39,853 bases of DNA, taken from the NCBI GenBank assembly GCA_945901795.1, contig CAMDLP010000027.1, positions 1-39,853 on the forward strand. Reading direction: 5' to 3'. Below the pieces are notes generated by a model. It was given only the letters and a program-made list of their open reading frames with translations. It had not been told where the DNA came from and did no database searches. The position numbers and the translations under genes are program-made. Shown here one piece after another: positions 25,415 through 35,600 of this stretch (its first letter is position 1; the number at the start of each line of letters is the position of its first letter). This DNA is from Akkermansia muciniphila. GTDB lineage: Bacteria; Verrucomicrobiota; Verrucomicrobiia; Verrucomicrobiales; Akkermansiaceae.

Positions 25415-26125
25415 TCATAGCGCGCCGAAGCGGCGGTGGCGGCGTTGGTATTCCTGGACCGCTTCGCCCAAGTCGCCTTGGCGGAAGTCCGGCCAGAATT
25501 TTTTAACGATGACGATCTCGGCGTAGCTGATCTGCCAGAGCAGGAAATTTGACACGCGCATCTCGCCGGAGGTGCGGACTAGCAGGTCGGGATCCGGGAT
25601 GCCGGCGGTTTGCAGGCGGGAGGCGAAAAGTTCGGCGTCGATGTCAGCGGGCGAGATTTTTCCGGCGACGGCGTCGGTCGCGAGCGAGCGGGCGGCGGCG
25701 ACGATTTCCTCGCGGCCGCCGTAGGACAGGGCGAGGACGAGGGTCATCGTCGTGTGGTTCGCGGTGCGCGCCTGGATGCGCTCGATCAGCGCGCGGGTTT
25801 TCGCGGGCAGTCGGTCGAGCTGGCCGATGGCGAGCAGGCGGACGTTCTGGCGGTCGAGGTCTTTGGCTTTCTCATTGAGGAAGCGGTCTAGCAGGGTCAT
25901 CAGCGCGCTGACTTCGGTGGCGGGGCGGCTCCAGTTTTCCGAGGAAAACGCGTAGAGCGTTAGGTATTCCACACCGAGCTCGATGCAGGCTTCCATGACC
26001 TCGCGCACGGATTCCGCGCCGGCGCGGTGGCCTTCCAGGCGGGGCAGGCCGCGCTCCTTGGCCCAGCGGCCGTTGCCATCCATGATGATGGCGATGTGGC
26101 GGGGGATTTCCGGGTGCGAAGGCAT
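25415..26125 (-). CDS. uppS: isoprenyl transferase (undecaprenyl diphosphate synthase)
   Basis: A 236-residue cis-prenyltransferase that extends farnesyl diphosphate to the long lipid carrier used for peptidoglycan. The diphosphate-binding loop is IIMDGNGRWAKERGL (13-27), with Asp16 as the Mg ligand. Other motifs are LTLYAFSSENWSRP, LSYGGREEI, and the dimer/IPP site DLLVRTSGEMRVSNFLLWQ. ATG at 26125 fits the family N-terminus and length. It follows purA by 35 bases that form a nearly perfect palindrome. Confidence 0.95.
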   Translation of the reverse strand: MPSHPEIPRHIAIIMDGNGRWAKERGLPRLEGHRAGAESVREVMEACIELGVEYLTLYAFSSENWSRPATEVSALMTLLDRFLNEKAKDLDRQNVRLLAIGQLDRLPAKTRALIERIQARTANHTTMTLVLALSYGGREEIVAAARSLATDAVAGKISPADIDAELFASRLQTAGIPDPDLLVRTSGEMRVSNFLLWQISYAEIVIVKKFWPDFRQGDLGEAVQEYQRRHRRFGAL

Positions 26126-26131
26126 GGGGAA

Positions 26132-26162
26132 AATAGGTCCTATAAGACTTATAAGACCTATT
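26132..26162. repeat. 31-base near-perfect palindrome between purA and uppS
   Basis: The arms AATAGGTC (26132-26139) and GACCTATT (26155-26162) are exact complements, and inside them TATAAG and CTTATA pair around one base. Only one mismatched pair and the centre break the symmetry. The right arm includes the purA stop codon. It is also built from three short direct units of the type CTATAAGA. It is AT-rich, unlike its surroundings. Confidence 0.75.
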
Positions 26163-27429
26163 ACACAACCAGTGTCTGCACCCGATCCGGGCCCACTCCG
26201 ACGAACGCGATGGGCGCGCCGCAAAGCTCGGACAAGCGCGCCAGATAGGCTTTCGCCTGCGCGGGAAGCTGTGAGAACTCCGTGCAAGCGGTGGTGTCTG
26301 ACTTCCAACCGGGGAGCGTTTCATACACCGGCACCGCGCGGTCCCACGCCTTGCGGTCGGCGGGAGGGAGCGTGTGGATCGTGCCGTCGATGTCGTAGCT
26401 GGTGCAAATTTGCAGGGTCTCGTATTCGTCGAGGCCATCGACGTTAGTCACGGCCAGACCGGTCACGCCGTTGACCATGCAGGCGAAACGGAGCAACACG
26501 GTATCCAGCCAACCGCAGCCGCGCGGGCGGCCGGAGACGACGCCGAATTCGCGGCCGAGGCCGTGGAGGTATTCGGAGAGTCCTTCATCAACCGTGGGGA
26601 ATGGGCCGGAGCCGACACGGGTGGTGTAGGCCTTGCAAACGCCGATCACCCGGCCGATAGCGTTAGGTGGAAGTCCGGAGCCGGTGCAGGAGCCGCCGGA
26701 GGTGGTGTTGGACGAGGTGACAAACGGATAGGTGCCGTAGTCGATGTCGAGCAAAGTTCCCTGGGCGCCTTCAAATAGAATGGATTTCCCCGCTTTCCAC
26801 GCGGCGTAGAGCACGGGAATCGTGTTGGTGACGTGCGGGCGGAGGCGGGCGAAGGCAGTGTAAATTTCCTTGAGTACCGCGTCGGCGGTGAACTGCGGGA
26901 GGTCGTATTTTGCCAGGATTTCGTTCACTTCGACGAGACGCCGGGTGACTTGTTCGCGGGTGAACTCCTCGTCCAACAGGTCGGCGATACGGATGCCACA
27001 ACGGTTCACCTTGTCGGAATAAGTCGGGCCGATGCCGCGCTTGGTGGTGCCGATTTTCTGGTCGCCGAGGGCGATTTCGCGGGCGGCGTCGAGTTCCTTG
27101 TGGAAGGGGAAAACGACGTGGGCGCGGTCCGAGATGAGGAGTTTGTGGGGAGTGACAGAGACGCCGAGCGCTTCGTTGCGCTCGATTTCCGCAACGAGGC
27201 CGGAGGGATCGACGACGACACCGTTGCCGATGATGTTGATTTTCCCGTCCCAGATGATGCCGGAGGGAAGCAGGTTTAAAATATAACGGACGCCCTTGGC
27301 GATGACCGTGTGGCCCGCGTTGTTGCCGCCTTGGCCGCGCACGACGATGTCCGCGCCTTCCGTGAGGTAATCGACGATTTTGCCTTTGCCTTCATCGCCC
27401 CATTGGAGGCCAACAATAATGGTATTCAT
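26161..27429 (-). CDS. purA: adenylosuccinate synthetase
   Basis: A 422-residue GTP-dependent enzyme converting IMP and aspartate to adenylosuccinate, the first committed step to AMP. The P-loop-like motif GLQWGDEGKGKIVDYL is at residues 7-22, GQGGNNAGHTV at 33-43, and the signature KRGIGPTYSDKVNR follows near 130-143. The GTP-binding end near residue 410 reads PIAFVGVGPDR. Length is typical. ATG at 27429 is unambiguous. No other purine gene is nearby; it may be co-transcribed with uppS. Confidence 0.97.
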   Translation of the reverse strand: MNTIIVGLQWGDEGKGKIVDYLTEGADIVVRGQGGNNAGHTVIAKGVRYILNLLPSGIIWDGKINIIGNGVVVDPSGLVAEIERNEALGVSVTPHKLLISDRAHVVFPFHKELDAAREIALGDQKIGTTKRGIGPTYSDKVNRCGIRIADLLDEEFTREQVTRRLVEVNEILAKYDLPQFTADAVLKEIYTAFARLRPHVTNTIPVLYAAWKAGKSILFEGAQGTLLDIDYGTYPFVTSSNTTSGGSCTGSGLPPNAIGRVIGVCKAYTTRVGSGPFPTVDEGLSEYLHGLGREFGVVSGRPRGCGWLDTVLLRFACMVNGVTGLAVTNVDGLDEYETLQICTSYDIDGTIHTLPPADRKAWDRAVPVYETLPGWKSDTTACTEFSQLPAQAKAYLARLSELCGAPIAFVGVGPDRVQTLVV

Positions 27430-27440
27430 TTTAGAAATAA

Positions 27441-27480
27441 GATTTTTTAACCGCGAATGAACGCGAATGGACGCGAATGG
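27441..27480. repeat. left terminal inverted repeat of the GxxExxY cassette
   Basis: A 40-base segment starting GATTTTTTAACCGCGAATG and containing three units of CGCGAATGRA. It is the inverted partner of 27855-27891, with a three-base length difference in the T-run and about three mismatches. It lies between the purA start and the GxxExxY gene. Confidence 0.75.
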
Positions 27481-27489
27481 AAGAGGGAT

Positions 27490-27878
27490 TTAGGAGCTTA
27501 AGACGATGCGCTCCCATTCGAGTTTTGGTTTTTTGAAGTTGATGATGAGGCCGACGGAAAGTCGAGTAATGCGCAGATAGTTGAGCATTTGACCGCGCTC
27601 GATGTTGGTGATTTTGTCGATGGTTTTGGTATCAACGATGATTTTTCGTAGGCGATGAGGTCCGGGATGAACTCCCCGACCAAAACCTCTCTCCACACGA
27701 CCGGGAATTTCGGTTGTTGGAGGAACGGGATACCCCGGTATCTGAACTCAACGGCCAGCGAGTTTTCGTAAGGCTTCTCATGGAGCCCGTGTCCGACTCC
27801 ATTGATAATTTCAAGGGCGCACGAAATGATGGCGTAAACCTCATCTCTGAATATCAATTCGCGTCCATTGGCGTCCAT
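27490..27878 (-). pseudogene. GxxExxY family protein, frameshifted
   Basis: Two frames give one GxxExxY-type protein of about 128 residues. The first, from ATG at 27878, contains the name motif GLHEKPYENSLAVEF (about 31-45) and VVWREVLVGEFIPDLIA. Near 27642-27646 a run of A is one base short, and the second frame continues KIIVDTKTIDKITNIERGQM, NYLRITRLSVGLIINF and KLEWERIVL to TAA at 27490. Intact relatives read D-KIIVDTKTID directly, with residues of a PD-(D/E)xK nuclease fold (E, D, and D-x-K). A frame change at a homopolymer could be mutation or sequence error. The start codon lies inside the right inverted repeat. The family's role is not established. Confidence 0.8.
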
Positions 27879-27891
27879 TCGCGGTTAAATC
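27855..27891. repeat. right terminal inverted repeat of the GxxExxY cassette
   Basis: A 37-base segment ending CGCGGTTAAATC, the inverted partner of 27441-27480. It contains the start codon of the GxxExxY gene and also the stop codon of carA (TTAA read on the plus strand), so the cassette abuts carA with no spare bases. Confidence 0.75.
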
Positions 27892-29036
27892 TTTTTTGCT
27901 TTTGAGATCAAATCGGCGAACTCCTCGAAAAAATAACTCGCATCATTCGGCCCCGGCGCAGCTTCCGGGTGGTATTGGACGCTGAAGACCGGGTGCTCGC
28001 GGTGGCGCATGCCTTCGACGGTGTTGTCGTTGAGGTTGATGTGGGTCACTTCGACTTCCGGTGGCAGCGAATCCGGATCGACGGCGAATCCGTGGTTCTG
28101 GGAGGTGATCGAGATTTTTCCGGTGCGCAGGTCCTTGACCGGTTGGTTGCCGCCGCGGTGGCCGAATTTCAGCTTGAAGGTCGTGCCGCCGAAGGCGTGG
28201 GCGAGGATCTGGTTGCCGAGGCAGATACCGAAAATCGGGAGCTTGCCGATGAGCGTGCGGATTTCCTCGTGGATGTAGCCAAGCGCCGCTGGATCGCCGG
28301 GTCCGTTAGAGAGAAAGAGCCCGTCGGGTTTTTTCGCGAGGACTTCGGCGGCGGTGGTGCGGGAATTGACGACCTCGACCTCGAAGCCAACCTGGCGGAG
28401 GCGGCGGAGGATGTTGTATTTCAGGCCGAAATCATAGGCGACGATGCGGTGGCGCACGGGCGGAAGCTCGATGTGATAGCCTTCCTTTTTGCACATCACG
28501 TTCGGCAGCGTCCATTCGCGGGATTCCTCGGCCCAGACGTAGGAGGCGGGGGTGGAAACTTCCTTCACGTAGTCCATGCCTTCCATCGAGGGCGAGGCTT
28601 TGGCCGCAGCGACGGCGGCTTCGGCGTCGAGCTCGGTGGTGACGCAGGCGCGCATGGCACCGAGCGAACGGAGGTGTTTGGTGAGGGCGCGGGTGTCGAT
28701 GCCTTCGATTCCGAAAATCTTGTTTTCCGCCAGATACTCGGAAAGCGGCTGCGTGGAGCGCCAGTTCGACGGGACCTCGCAGAGCTCGCCGATGACAAAC
28801 GCCCGGATGTGCGGCGCGGCGGACTCGGAATCTTCCGGGTTGACCCCGTAATTCCCGATCTGCGGGTAGGTCATCGCGACGATTTGACCGCGGTAGGAGG
28901 GATCGGTGATCACCTCCTGGTAGCCTGTCATCGAGGTGTTGAAACAAATTTCTCCGGTGGTGGTTCCGGTGGCTCCGAAGGCTGTTCCTTCGAAACAGCG
29001 TCCATCTTCAAGGGCTAGAATGGCAGTAATCGGCAC
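27885..29036 (-). CDS. carA: carbamoyl phosphate synthase small subunit
   Basis: A 383-residue glutaminase subunit, feeding ammonia from glutamine to CarB for arginine and pyrimidine synthesis. The N-terminal domain has DGRCFEGTAFG, GEICFNTSMTGYQEVITDPS and IEGIDTRALTKHLR. The class I amidotransferase domain has the catalytic cysteine in PIFGICLGNQILAHAFGG (around residue 271) and the His/Glu pair in VQYHPEAAPGP near the end. Length is normal. The last four codons and stop sit in the cassette's inverted repeat, so the C-terminus may have been altered by its arrival. carB is not in the window. Confidence 0.97.
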   Translation of the reverse strand: MPITAILALEDGRCFEGTAFGATGTTTGEICFNTSMTGYQEVITDPSYRGQIVAMTYPQIGNYGVNPEDSESAAPHIRAFVIGELCEVPSNWRSTQPLSEYLAENKIFGIEGIDTRALTKHLRSLGAMRACVTTELDAEAAVAAAKASPSMEGMDYVKEVSTPASYVWAEESREWTLPNVMCKKEGYHIELPPVRHRIVAYDFGLKYNILRRLRQVGFEVEVVNSRTTAAEVLAKKPDGLFLSNGPGDPAALGYIHEEIRTLIGKLPIFGICLGNQILAHAFGGTTFKLKFGHRGGNQPVKDLRTGKISITSQNHGFAVDPDSLPPEVEVTHINLNDNTVEGMRHREHPVFSVQYHPEAAPGPNDASYFFEEFADLISKAKKI

Positions 29037-29082
29037 GGCGGCGCCAAACTAGGCAGCCGATCCGGGCGATGCAAGCGAATGC

Positions 29083-29535
29083 TCATTCTCTTGCGCGGCT
29101 ATCGATGAGAATCGTGACCGGGCCGTCGTTGACGAGCGCGACTTTCATGTCCGCGCCGAAGATTCCGCGGCCGACGGGCTTGCCGGTTTCGCGCTCTAAG
29201 GCGGCGCAGAATTGTTCGTAAAGCGGCTCGGAAACCGCGGGGGCGGCGGATTTCAGGAACGACGGGCGGTTGCCCTTTTTCGTCGAGGCATGCAGCGTGA
29301 ACTGGCTGACCACGATGATTTCGCCGTCGGTATCGGTCACGGATTGGTTCATTTTTCCCTCCGGATCGGCGAAAATCCTGAGTTTAGCGACCTTGCCGCT
29401 GAGCCATGACACGTCTTCGAACGTGTCGCCGTCCTCCACGCCGAGGAGGACGAGCAGCCCGCAGCCGATCCGGGAAACGGTCCGGCCTTCGATTTCCACC
29501 GAGGCTTCAAGCACCCGCTGGATCACCGCGCGCAT
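29083..29535 (-). CDS. dtd: D-aminoacyl-tRNA deacylase
   Basis: A 150-residue DTD that removes D-amino acids wrongly attached to tRNA. The start [15 protein letters not shown], the SQFTLHAST motif (about 78-86) and the Gly-cisPro-like signature [10 protein letters not shown] near the C-terminus are those of the family; the two motifs come together in the dimer to form the substrate pocket. Length is normal. It is transcribed divergently from the macroglobulin gene and sits 46 bases upstream of carA on the same strand, so co-transcription with carA is possible. Confidence 0.95.
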   Translation of the reverse strand: MRAVIQRVLEASVEIEGRTVSRIGCGLLVLLGVEDGDTFEDVSWLSGKVAKLRIFADPEGKMNQSVTDTDGEIIVVSQFTLHASTKKGNRPSFLKSAAPAVSEPLYEQFCAALERETGKPVGRGIFGADMKVALVNDGPVTILIDSRARE

Positions 29536-29618
29536 GGTGGTTCTTGGAGAGGATTCGTCGTTTTCACGAGGTCGGGATTCATGCGGGAAAAATAGTCACG
29601 GCGGGCGGAAGTGGAAAT

Positions 29619-29634
29619 ATTTCTTCTAAGAAAT
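29619..29634. promoter_or_regulatory. short palindrome in the dtd/macroglobulin divergent gap
   Basis: ATTTCTT and AAGAAAT are exact complements separated by CT (16 bases in total). It is centred 36 bases before the macroglobulin ATG, in the only AT-rich part of the gap, which fits an operator. No clear -35/-10 pair could be assigned. Confidence 0.3.
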
Positions 29635-29662
29635 GATCGTTTGCCGTGTCATAGTCGTCGTT

Positions 29663-32600
29663 ATGAAAATTTTGCCATGGATCTGTCTCGTCGCATTTTT
29701 CGCCCCCCTCCAACTGGTGGCCCAAGATCCGGACGCCCTCCGCAAGGAGCGCGACAAACTCGCGGAACGCGGGATGTGGCGGGAAGCCTTGGACTTCTTC
29801 CAGGAAAAGCTGATGCCGATCTCGGACGGGAAATCCGATCTGGATCTGCGGATGGCCGTCGAGGAGATCAGGGGGCAAAACGTGTGGGGCGAGTTTGACG
29901 GACTCGTCGAGCGGGTGATTTCCACGCATCCGGCGAATGCGATGCTGCTGGTTCAGGCGGCGGCATCCTATCAGTCGGCATCGCATTCCGGCCGGCTTGT
30001 CGCCGGGGAGTTCGAACGCGGCGGAGGGCCGCGTTACGGGAGGCGCTCGATGGGGCCGGATGACGTTCCTGACACTTCCGCCGGTGGATGGGTGAATACA
30101 TTTTATCGCGATCAGGTTCGCTCGTTCCAGCTTTTCCGCGATGCCGTCGGCAAATCCAAAAACGACGCCGAGCGTTACCGGGCGTGGGAGGTGTTCTCGG
30201 GGATTCGAAACGAGGAGGCACGCGGAGAGGCGTGGAAACTCCAGACTCTCACGCCCCTCGAAAATCTACCCGAATGGGGTGAGCCGGGACCGCAAGGCGG
30301 TACCGAAGGTGCGCCCTGGGCGAAGGACGGGCCGGTGCTCTACGAGGTTCCCGCATCCTGGGAAGCCGCGAAAAACGATGGCGAGCGCTGGCGTTTCGCT
30401 CTAGCGGAACGGGTCCGGCTCAAGCCTGAAACGGCGGCGAGCGTCGCGCTCGATCTCGCGGATTTCTCGAATTCCCAATTCGGCACGGAAACACTCTCGT
30501 CGTTTGGATGGTGGCGTATGCAGGATCCGGACAGCGCGAAGGGGATTCTCGAAATGGACACTCTCGCCGAGGACGAATGCCTCGCGAAAACCTCGGATGG
30601 TGTCCGCCGTTTCAAGCTGCCTGCCAGCCATCATTTCATCGCGCTCTATCGCTCGATCATGAACGAAAACGAGCAGGCCGGAGACCGACTCGTTCAAGTG
30701 TTCCTCAACCGCCGCCAATACGACAAGGCGCGCGAGGTGCTCGAGCTAACCATCGCCAAACACGGCCCCGGCAATGATGACCAGCGCAAGAAACTGCTCA
30801 AACAGATCACCGGCAACTGGGGGCGCTTCGAGCCCTCCGAGACCGTGCCCGCCGGAGTGAAACCGAAGCTGCCGCTGGTGTTCCGCAACGCCTCCGCCAT
30901 CCAGCTAACCGCCGCGCCCGTGGACATGGAGGCGGTGCTCAAGGACACGCTCGACTATCTGAAAAGCAACCCGCGCGAGCTGGACTGGCAGCGCGTCAAT
31001 CCCTCGCAGATCGCCAGCCGTCTCATTCAGGAAAACCAGTCGAAGTTCATCGGCAAAACCGCCGCGAGCTGGGAGGTGCAACTCACTCCGCGCGATAAAC
31101 ACCGCGACACCCGCGCCGACCTGGAAGTGCCGCACGACAAGGCAGGTGCCTGGTGGATCACCGGAAAAATGGACGGTGGCAACGAGTTTCACACGCTCGT
31201 CTGGATCGTGGATTCAGTGCTCGTCCAGAACGACGTGGGCGGCAAGAAGCAGTGGTGGGTCGCCGATGCCGCGGGCGGTGCGCCGGTGGCGGGCGCTGAC
31301 ATCGAGTTTTTCGGTTACCGGACGATTCATCTCGAACGGAAAAATCCGCTGGAGCGGCGGATGAATATCGGCACCAAGACATTCAATCGCACGACCGATG
31401 ACGATGGCAAAACGCTGCTCAAGCCCGGCGATTATGAAGATGATTTCCAATGGCTCGCCATCGCCCGCAAGGAGGGCCGCGCCGCCGCGTTCTTCGGATT
31501 CCAGCCCTATCATGTCGAAGTCCCGCAGCTTGAAAACGGCAACCGCGACATTACCTACGGCATCTCGGACCGCCCGCTCTACAAACCCGGCGACACCGCG
31601 CATTTGAAATTCTATCTGCGCAATGTCGGCTACTTCGAGCCGGATGAATCACGCTGGGCGAATCAAACCGGCACGCTCGTTCTTTTCAACGGTCGCGGCG
31701 AGGAGGCGATGAAACTCCAGAATCTCAAGACCGACGCGCTCGGCGCGGTGGAGAGCGAAGTCATCATTCCCAAGGACGCGGTGCTCGGAAACTGGAGCGC
31801 AGTTTTCCAGATCGCCGACCGGATTTCCGCCTCCGTTAGCCTGCGGGTGGAGGAATATCGCAAGCCGGAATACGAGGTGAAGGTCGAGGCTCCGGACGCG
31901 CCGGTGAAGCTCGGTGATAAATTCACGGCGACCGTCAAAGCGACTTATTTTCACGGCGCTCCGGTGCGGAATGCCAACGTCGAGATCATCGTGAAACGCG
32001 GTTCTATCGGCGAGCGCTGGTTCCCGGTCTGGCGCTGGGATTGGCTCTACGGCCCCGGCGCGTGGTGGAATGGCAGCGAGGCATCCTGGCATCCGGGTTG
32101 GAAAAGCTGGGGCTGCATTCCGCCGCATCCGCCGTGGTGGCAGGGGGATCGCTGGACGCCGGATGAGTTAGTCACCAAACGTAATGTGCCGATCGGTCCA
32201 GACGGCACCGCCAAGATCGAAATCGACACCGCGCCTGCCAAGCTGGTGCAGGGCGACATGGATGCGAAATACACCGTCGAGGCCCGCGTGGTGGATGCCT
32301 CGCGCCGCGAGGAGCGCGGCACCGGATCGGTGATCGCCGCCCGCAAGCCGTTCGAGGTCGTGGTGTGGACGGACCGGGGATATGCCCGTGCCGGAGAACA
32401 GGTGGAGGCAGCGATTTCCGTCGCGACGCTGGCAGGAAAACCAGTCGTCGGAGCGAAGGGAAGGCTGATCGTTTTCAAACTAACCAGTGGCGGTGACGGC
32501 CGCATCGAAGAGGAGGAAATCCAGTCCTTTCCGGTGGAGACCGATGCGCAAGGCGAAGTGAAACAACGCTTCGCCGCGCCCGCCACCGGTCAGTATCGTT

Positions 32601-35600
32601 TGGCGGCGAGCTTGTCGTTCAAGGACGGCGATCCGGCGGAAGGCGCGACGATTCTCAACGTCCATGGCCCCGGCCGCGTCGATCCCGCGGACTGGCATTT
32701 CGGCCCGCTGGAAATCATCGCCGACAAGCCGTCCCACGCTCCCGGCGAGACGGCGAAACTCCGAGTGAACAGCGACAAGGACAACGCCAACGTCTGGCTC
32801 TTCCTCCACATCGCAGGCTCCGCCGGACGCGAGGCCCGCCGCATCCAGCTCGATGGCAAGAGCCTTGAAGTCGATGTCCCGCTCGATCTGCGCGACATGC
32901 CGAACATGTTCATCGAGGGCGTCAGCGTCCACGGCGCGAAGGTTCATACCGCGGTCCGGCAGATCCTGCTGCCGCCGGTTAGCAAGGTTATCGAAGTCAC
33001 GCTCGAACCCGCCAAGAGCCGGGTGAAACCGCGCGAAACTTCCGCCCTGCGTGTCACCTTGCGCGATGCCGAGGGCAAGCCGGTCACCGGCACCGCCGTG
33101 CTGACGGTGTATGACAAATCGCTCGAAGCGATCACCGGCGGCTCTAACGTCGGGAAGATCCACGAGAATTTCTGGACGTGGAAGAACAGCTATTACCCGG
33201 CACAGAGTGCCGATTCGATTCCCCATTCACCGGGAAATCTGCTGCGTCCGAAAACCGTCGGGATGCAGTCGCTCGGTCGTTTTGGCGACGAGGGACGCTA
33301 TGCGGCGAAGGGCATGGGAGGCGGTGGTTTCGGCGCGAGGTCCAGGATGATGGAGAGTGATCCATTTAACGATTCTTCTGGTGGTGCTCCGATGATGGCG
33401 ATGGCCGCGTCCGCAGCTCCGGAACAAAAAATGGATCGAGAAGGTGATCCCTTTGCAGGCACCGCCGCACCCGCCGCCAATCCCATCCTCGTCCGCAAGG
33501 ACTTCGCCGACCTCTTGAAATGGTCCGGCGCGATCCAGACGGACGCCGATGGCCGCGCCGAGATTCCGTTGGAATTCCCGGACAATCTCACCACCTGGAA
33601 AGCCCGCGTCTGGGTGCTTGGCAAAGGCACGCAGGTCGGCGAGGGCAGCGCGGAAATCATCACTTCCAAGGAGCTGCTAGTCCGGTTGCAAGCGCCGCGC
33701 TTTCTGGTAGAACGCGACGAGTCGGTCTTCAGCGCGGTCGTCCAGAACGACCACGACGCGCCGAAGACGGTGAAGGTTTCCCTCGAACTGGATGGCAAAA
33801 ACCTCGAAGCCATCGACGGCGCGCCGCAGACCGTGGAAATCGCCGCGAAGTCGGAAGCCCGCGTCGACTGGCGGGTGAAGGCGCTGCGCGAAGGCGAGGC
33901 GACGTTCCGCATGCGCGCGGATTCGGGCGACGATGGCGATGCGGTCGAGCGCAAGCTGCCGGTGCTCGTGCACGGGATGTCGCGCCATGACGCGTGGAGC
34001 CGCGCGGTCGAACCGGGTGCGGATTCCGCGAAGATCCAAATCGAAGTGCCGGAACAACGGCGGCCGGACCAATCGAAACTCACCGTCCGCTTTTCACCCA
34101 CCATCGCCGGCGCGGTGGTGGATGCGATTCCCTATCTGGCGAGCTATCCGCACGGCTGCACCGAGCAGACCTTGAACCGCTTCGTGCCCGCCGTGATCGC
34201 CCAACAGATGCTGCGCGATCTCAAGATCAATCTCGCGGAAGTGAAAGCGAAGCGCACCAACCTCAACCCGCAGGAACTCGGCAATGCCGCCGACCGCGCC
34301 GCGCAGTGGAAGCAATGGCAAACGAACCCGGTTTTCGACGAGGTCGAGATGGAGAAAATGGTCGCGAAAGGCTTCGGGAAACTCATGTCCATGCAGAACT
34401 CCGATGGCGGCTGGGGCTGGTTTTCCGGCTACCGCGAGGTTTCCGGACCGCACACCACGGCGGTGGTGGTCCATGGATTGTTAGTTGCGAAGGCGAACGG
34501 CGCGAAGATTCCTGAGCAAATGCTGAATTCCGGTATCGCCTGGCTGATGGCATACGAGCGCAAGCAAACCGCCGCCCTGCAACTCCACGTCGAGCGCGAG
34601 GCGTTGCGCAAGGAAGGCAAGAAGATCAAGGACTCGAACAAGTATGTGAAATCCAAGTGCGATGCCATGGATGCGTTTGTTCGAATGGTTCTCGGCGAGG
34701 CCAAGCGCGATTCGGAGCCGATGCTCGCGTTTCTCTATCGGGACCGCGTCGATCTACCGGTGTATGCGAAATGCTTGTTAGGTCTGGAGCATCACCGCAA
34801 GGGTGACGAGGCCCGCCGGGACGAGGTGATGAAGATGATTTCCCAATACCTCAAGCGCGATGCCGAGAACCAGACGGCTTATCTGGATCTGCAGAACACG
34901 AATTACTGGTGGAACTGGTATGGCAGCGCGGTCGAGGCGCACGCGTGGTATCTCAAACTGCTCGCCGCCGTGAAGCCGAAGGACGCGGATACGCGCGGCC
35001 TCGTGAAGTATCTGGTGAACAACCGCAAACACGCGAGTTACTGGGAATCCACGCGCGACACGGCGTTCGCGATCGAGGCCATCGCCAGCTATTTCAAAGC
35101 CAGCGGCGAGGACGCGCCGGAGATGGAAGTGGATGTCCTGCTCGACGGGAAATCGCTGCGCAAGGTTTCCATCAACCGGGAAAACCTCTTCACCTTCGAT
35201 GGCACAGTCACGCTGACAGGCGACGCGGTGACCACGGGGAAACACGATATTGAACTCCGGCGGACGGGGAAGGGGACTCTTTACGCCAACGCCTATCTGG
35301 AAGTCTTCACCCTCGAAGACAAGCTCCGCGCCGCCGGGCTGGAGGTGAAAGTCACTCGCCGCATTTCCAAACTCATCGCCCTGAAAAATGAAACTGAAGT
35401 TCCCGATGCCACAGGATTGGTGGTGAAGCAACAGGTCGAGCGGTTCCGCCGCGAGCCGTTGGCGGACGGCGCAAAGCTTGCATCAGGCGACCGCGTGGAA
35501 GTGGAGCTGATCCTTGAAAGCAAGAACGACTACGAGTATCTGATTTTCTCCGATGCCAAGGCCGCGGGCTTCGAGGCGCTCGACGCGCTGAGCGGCTACG

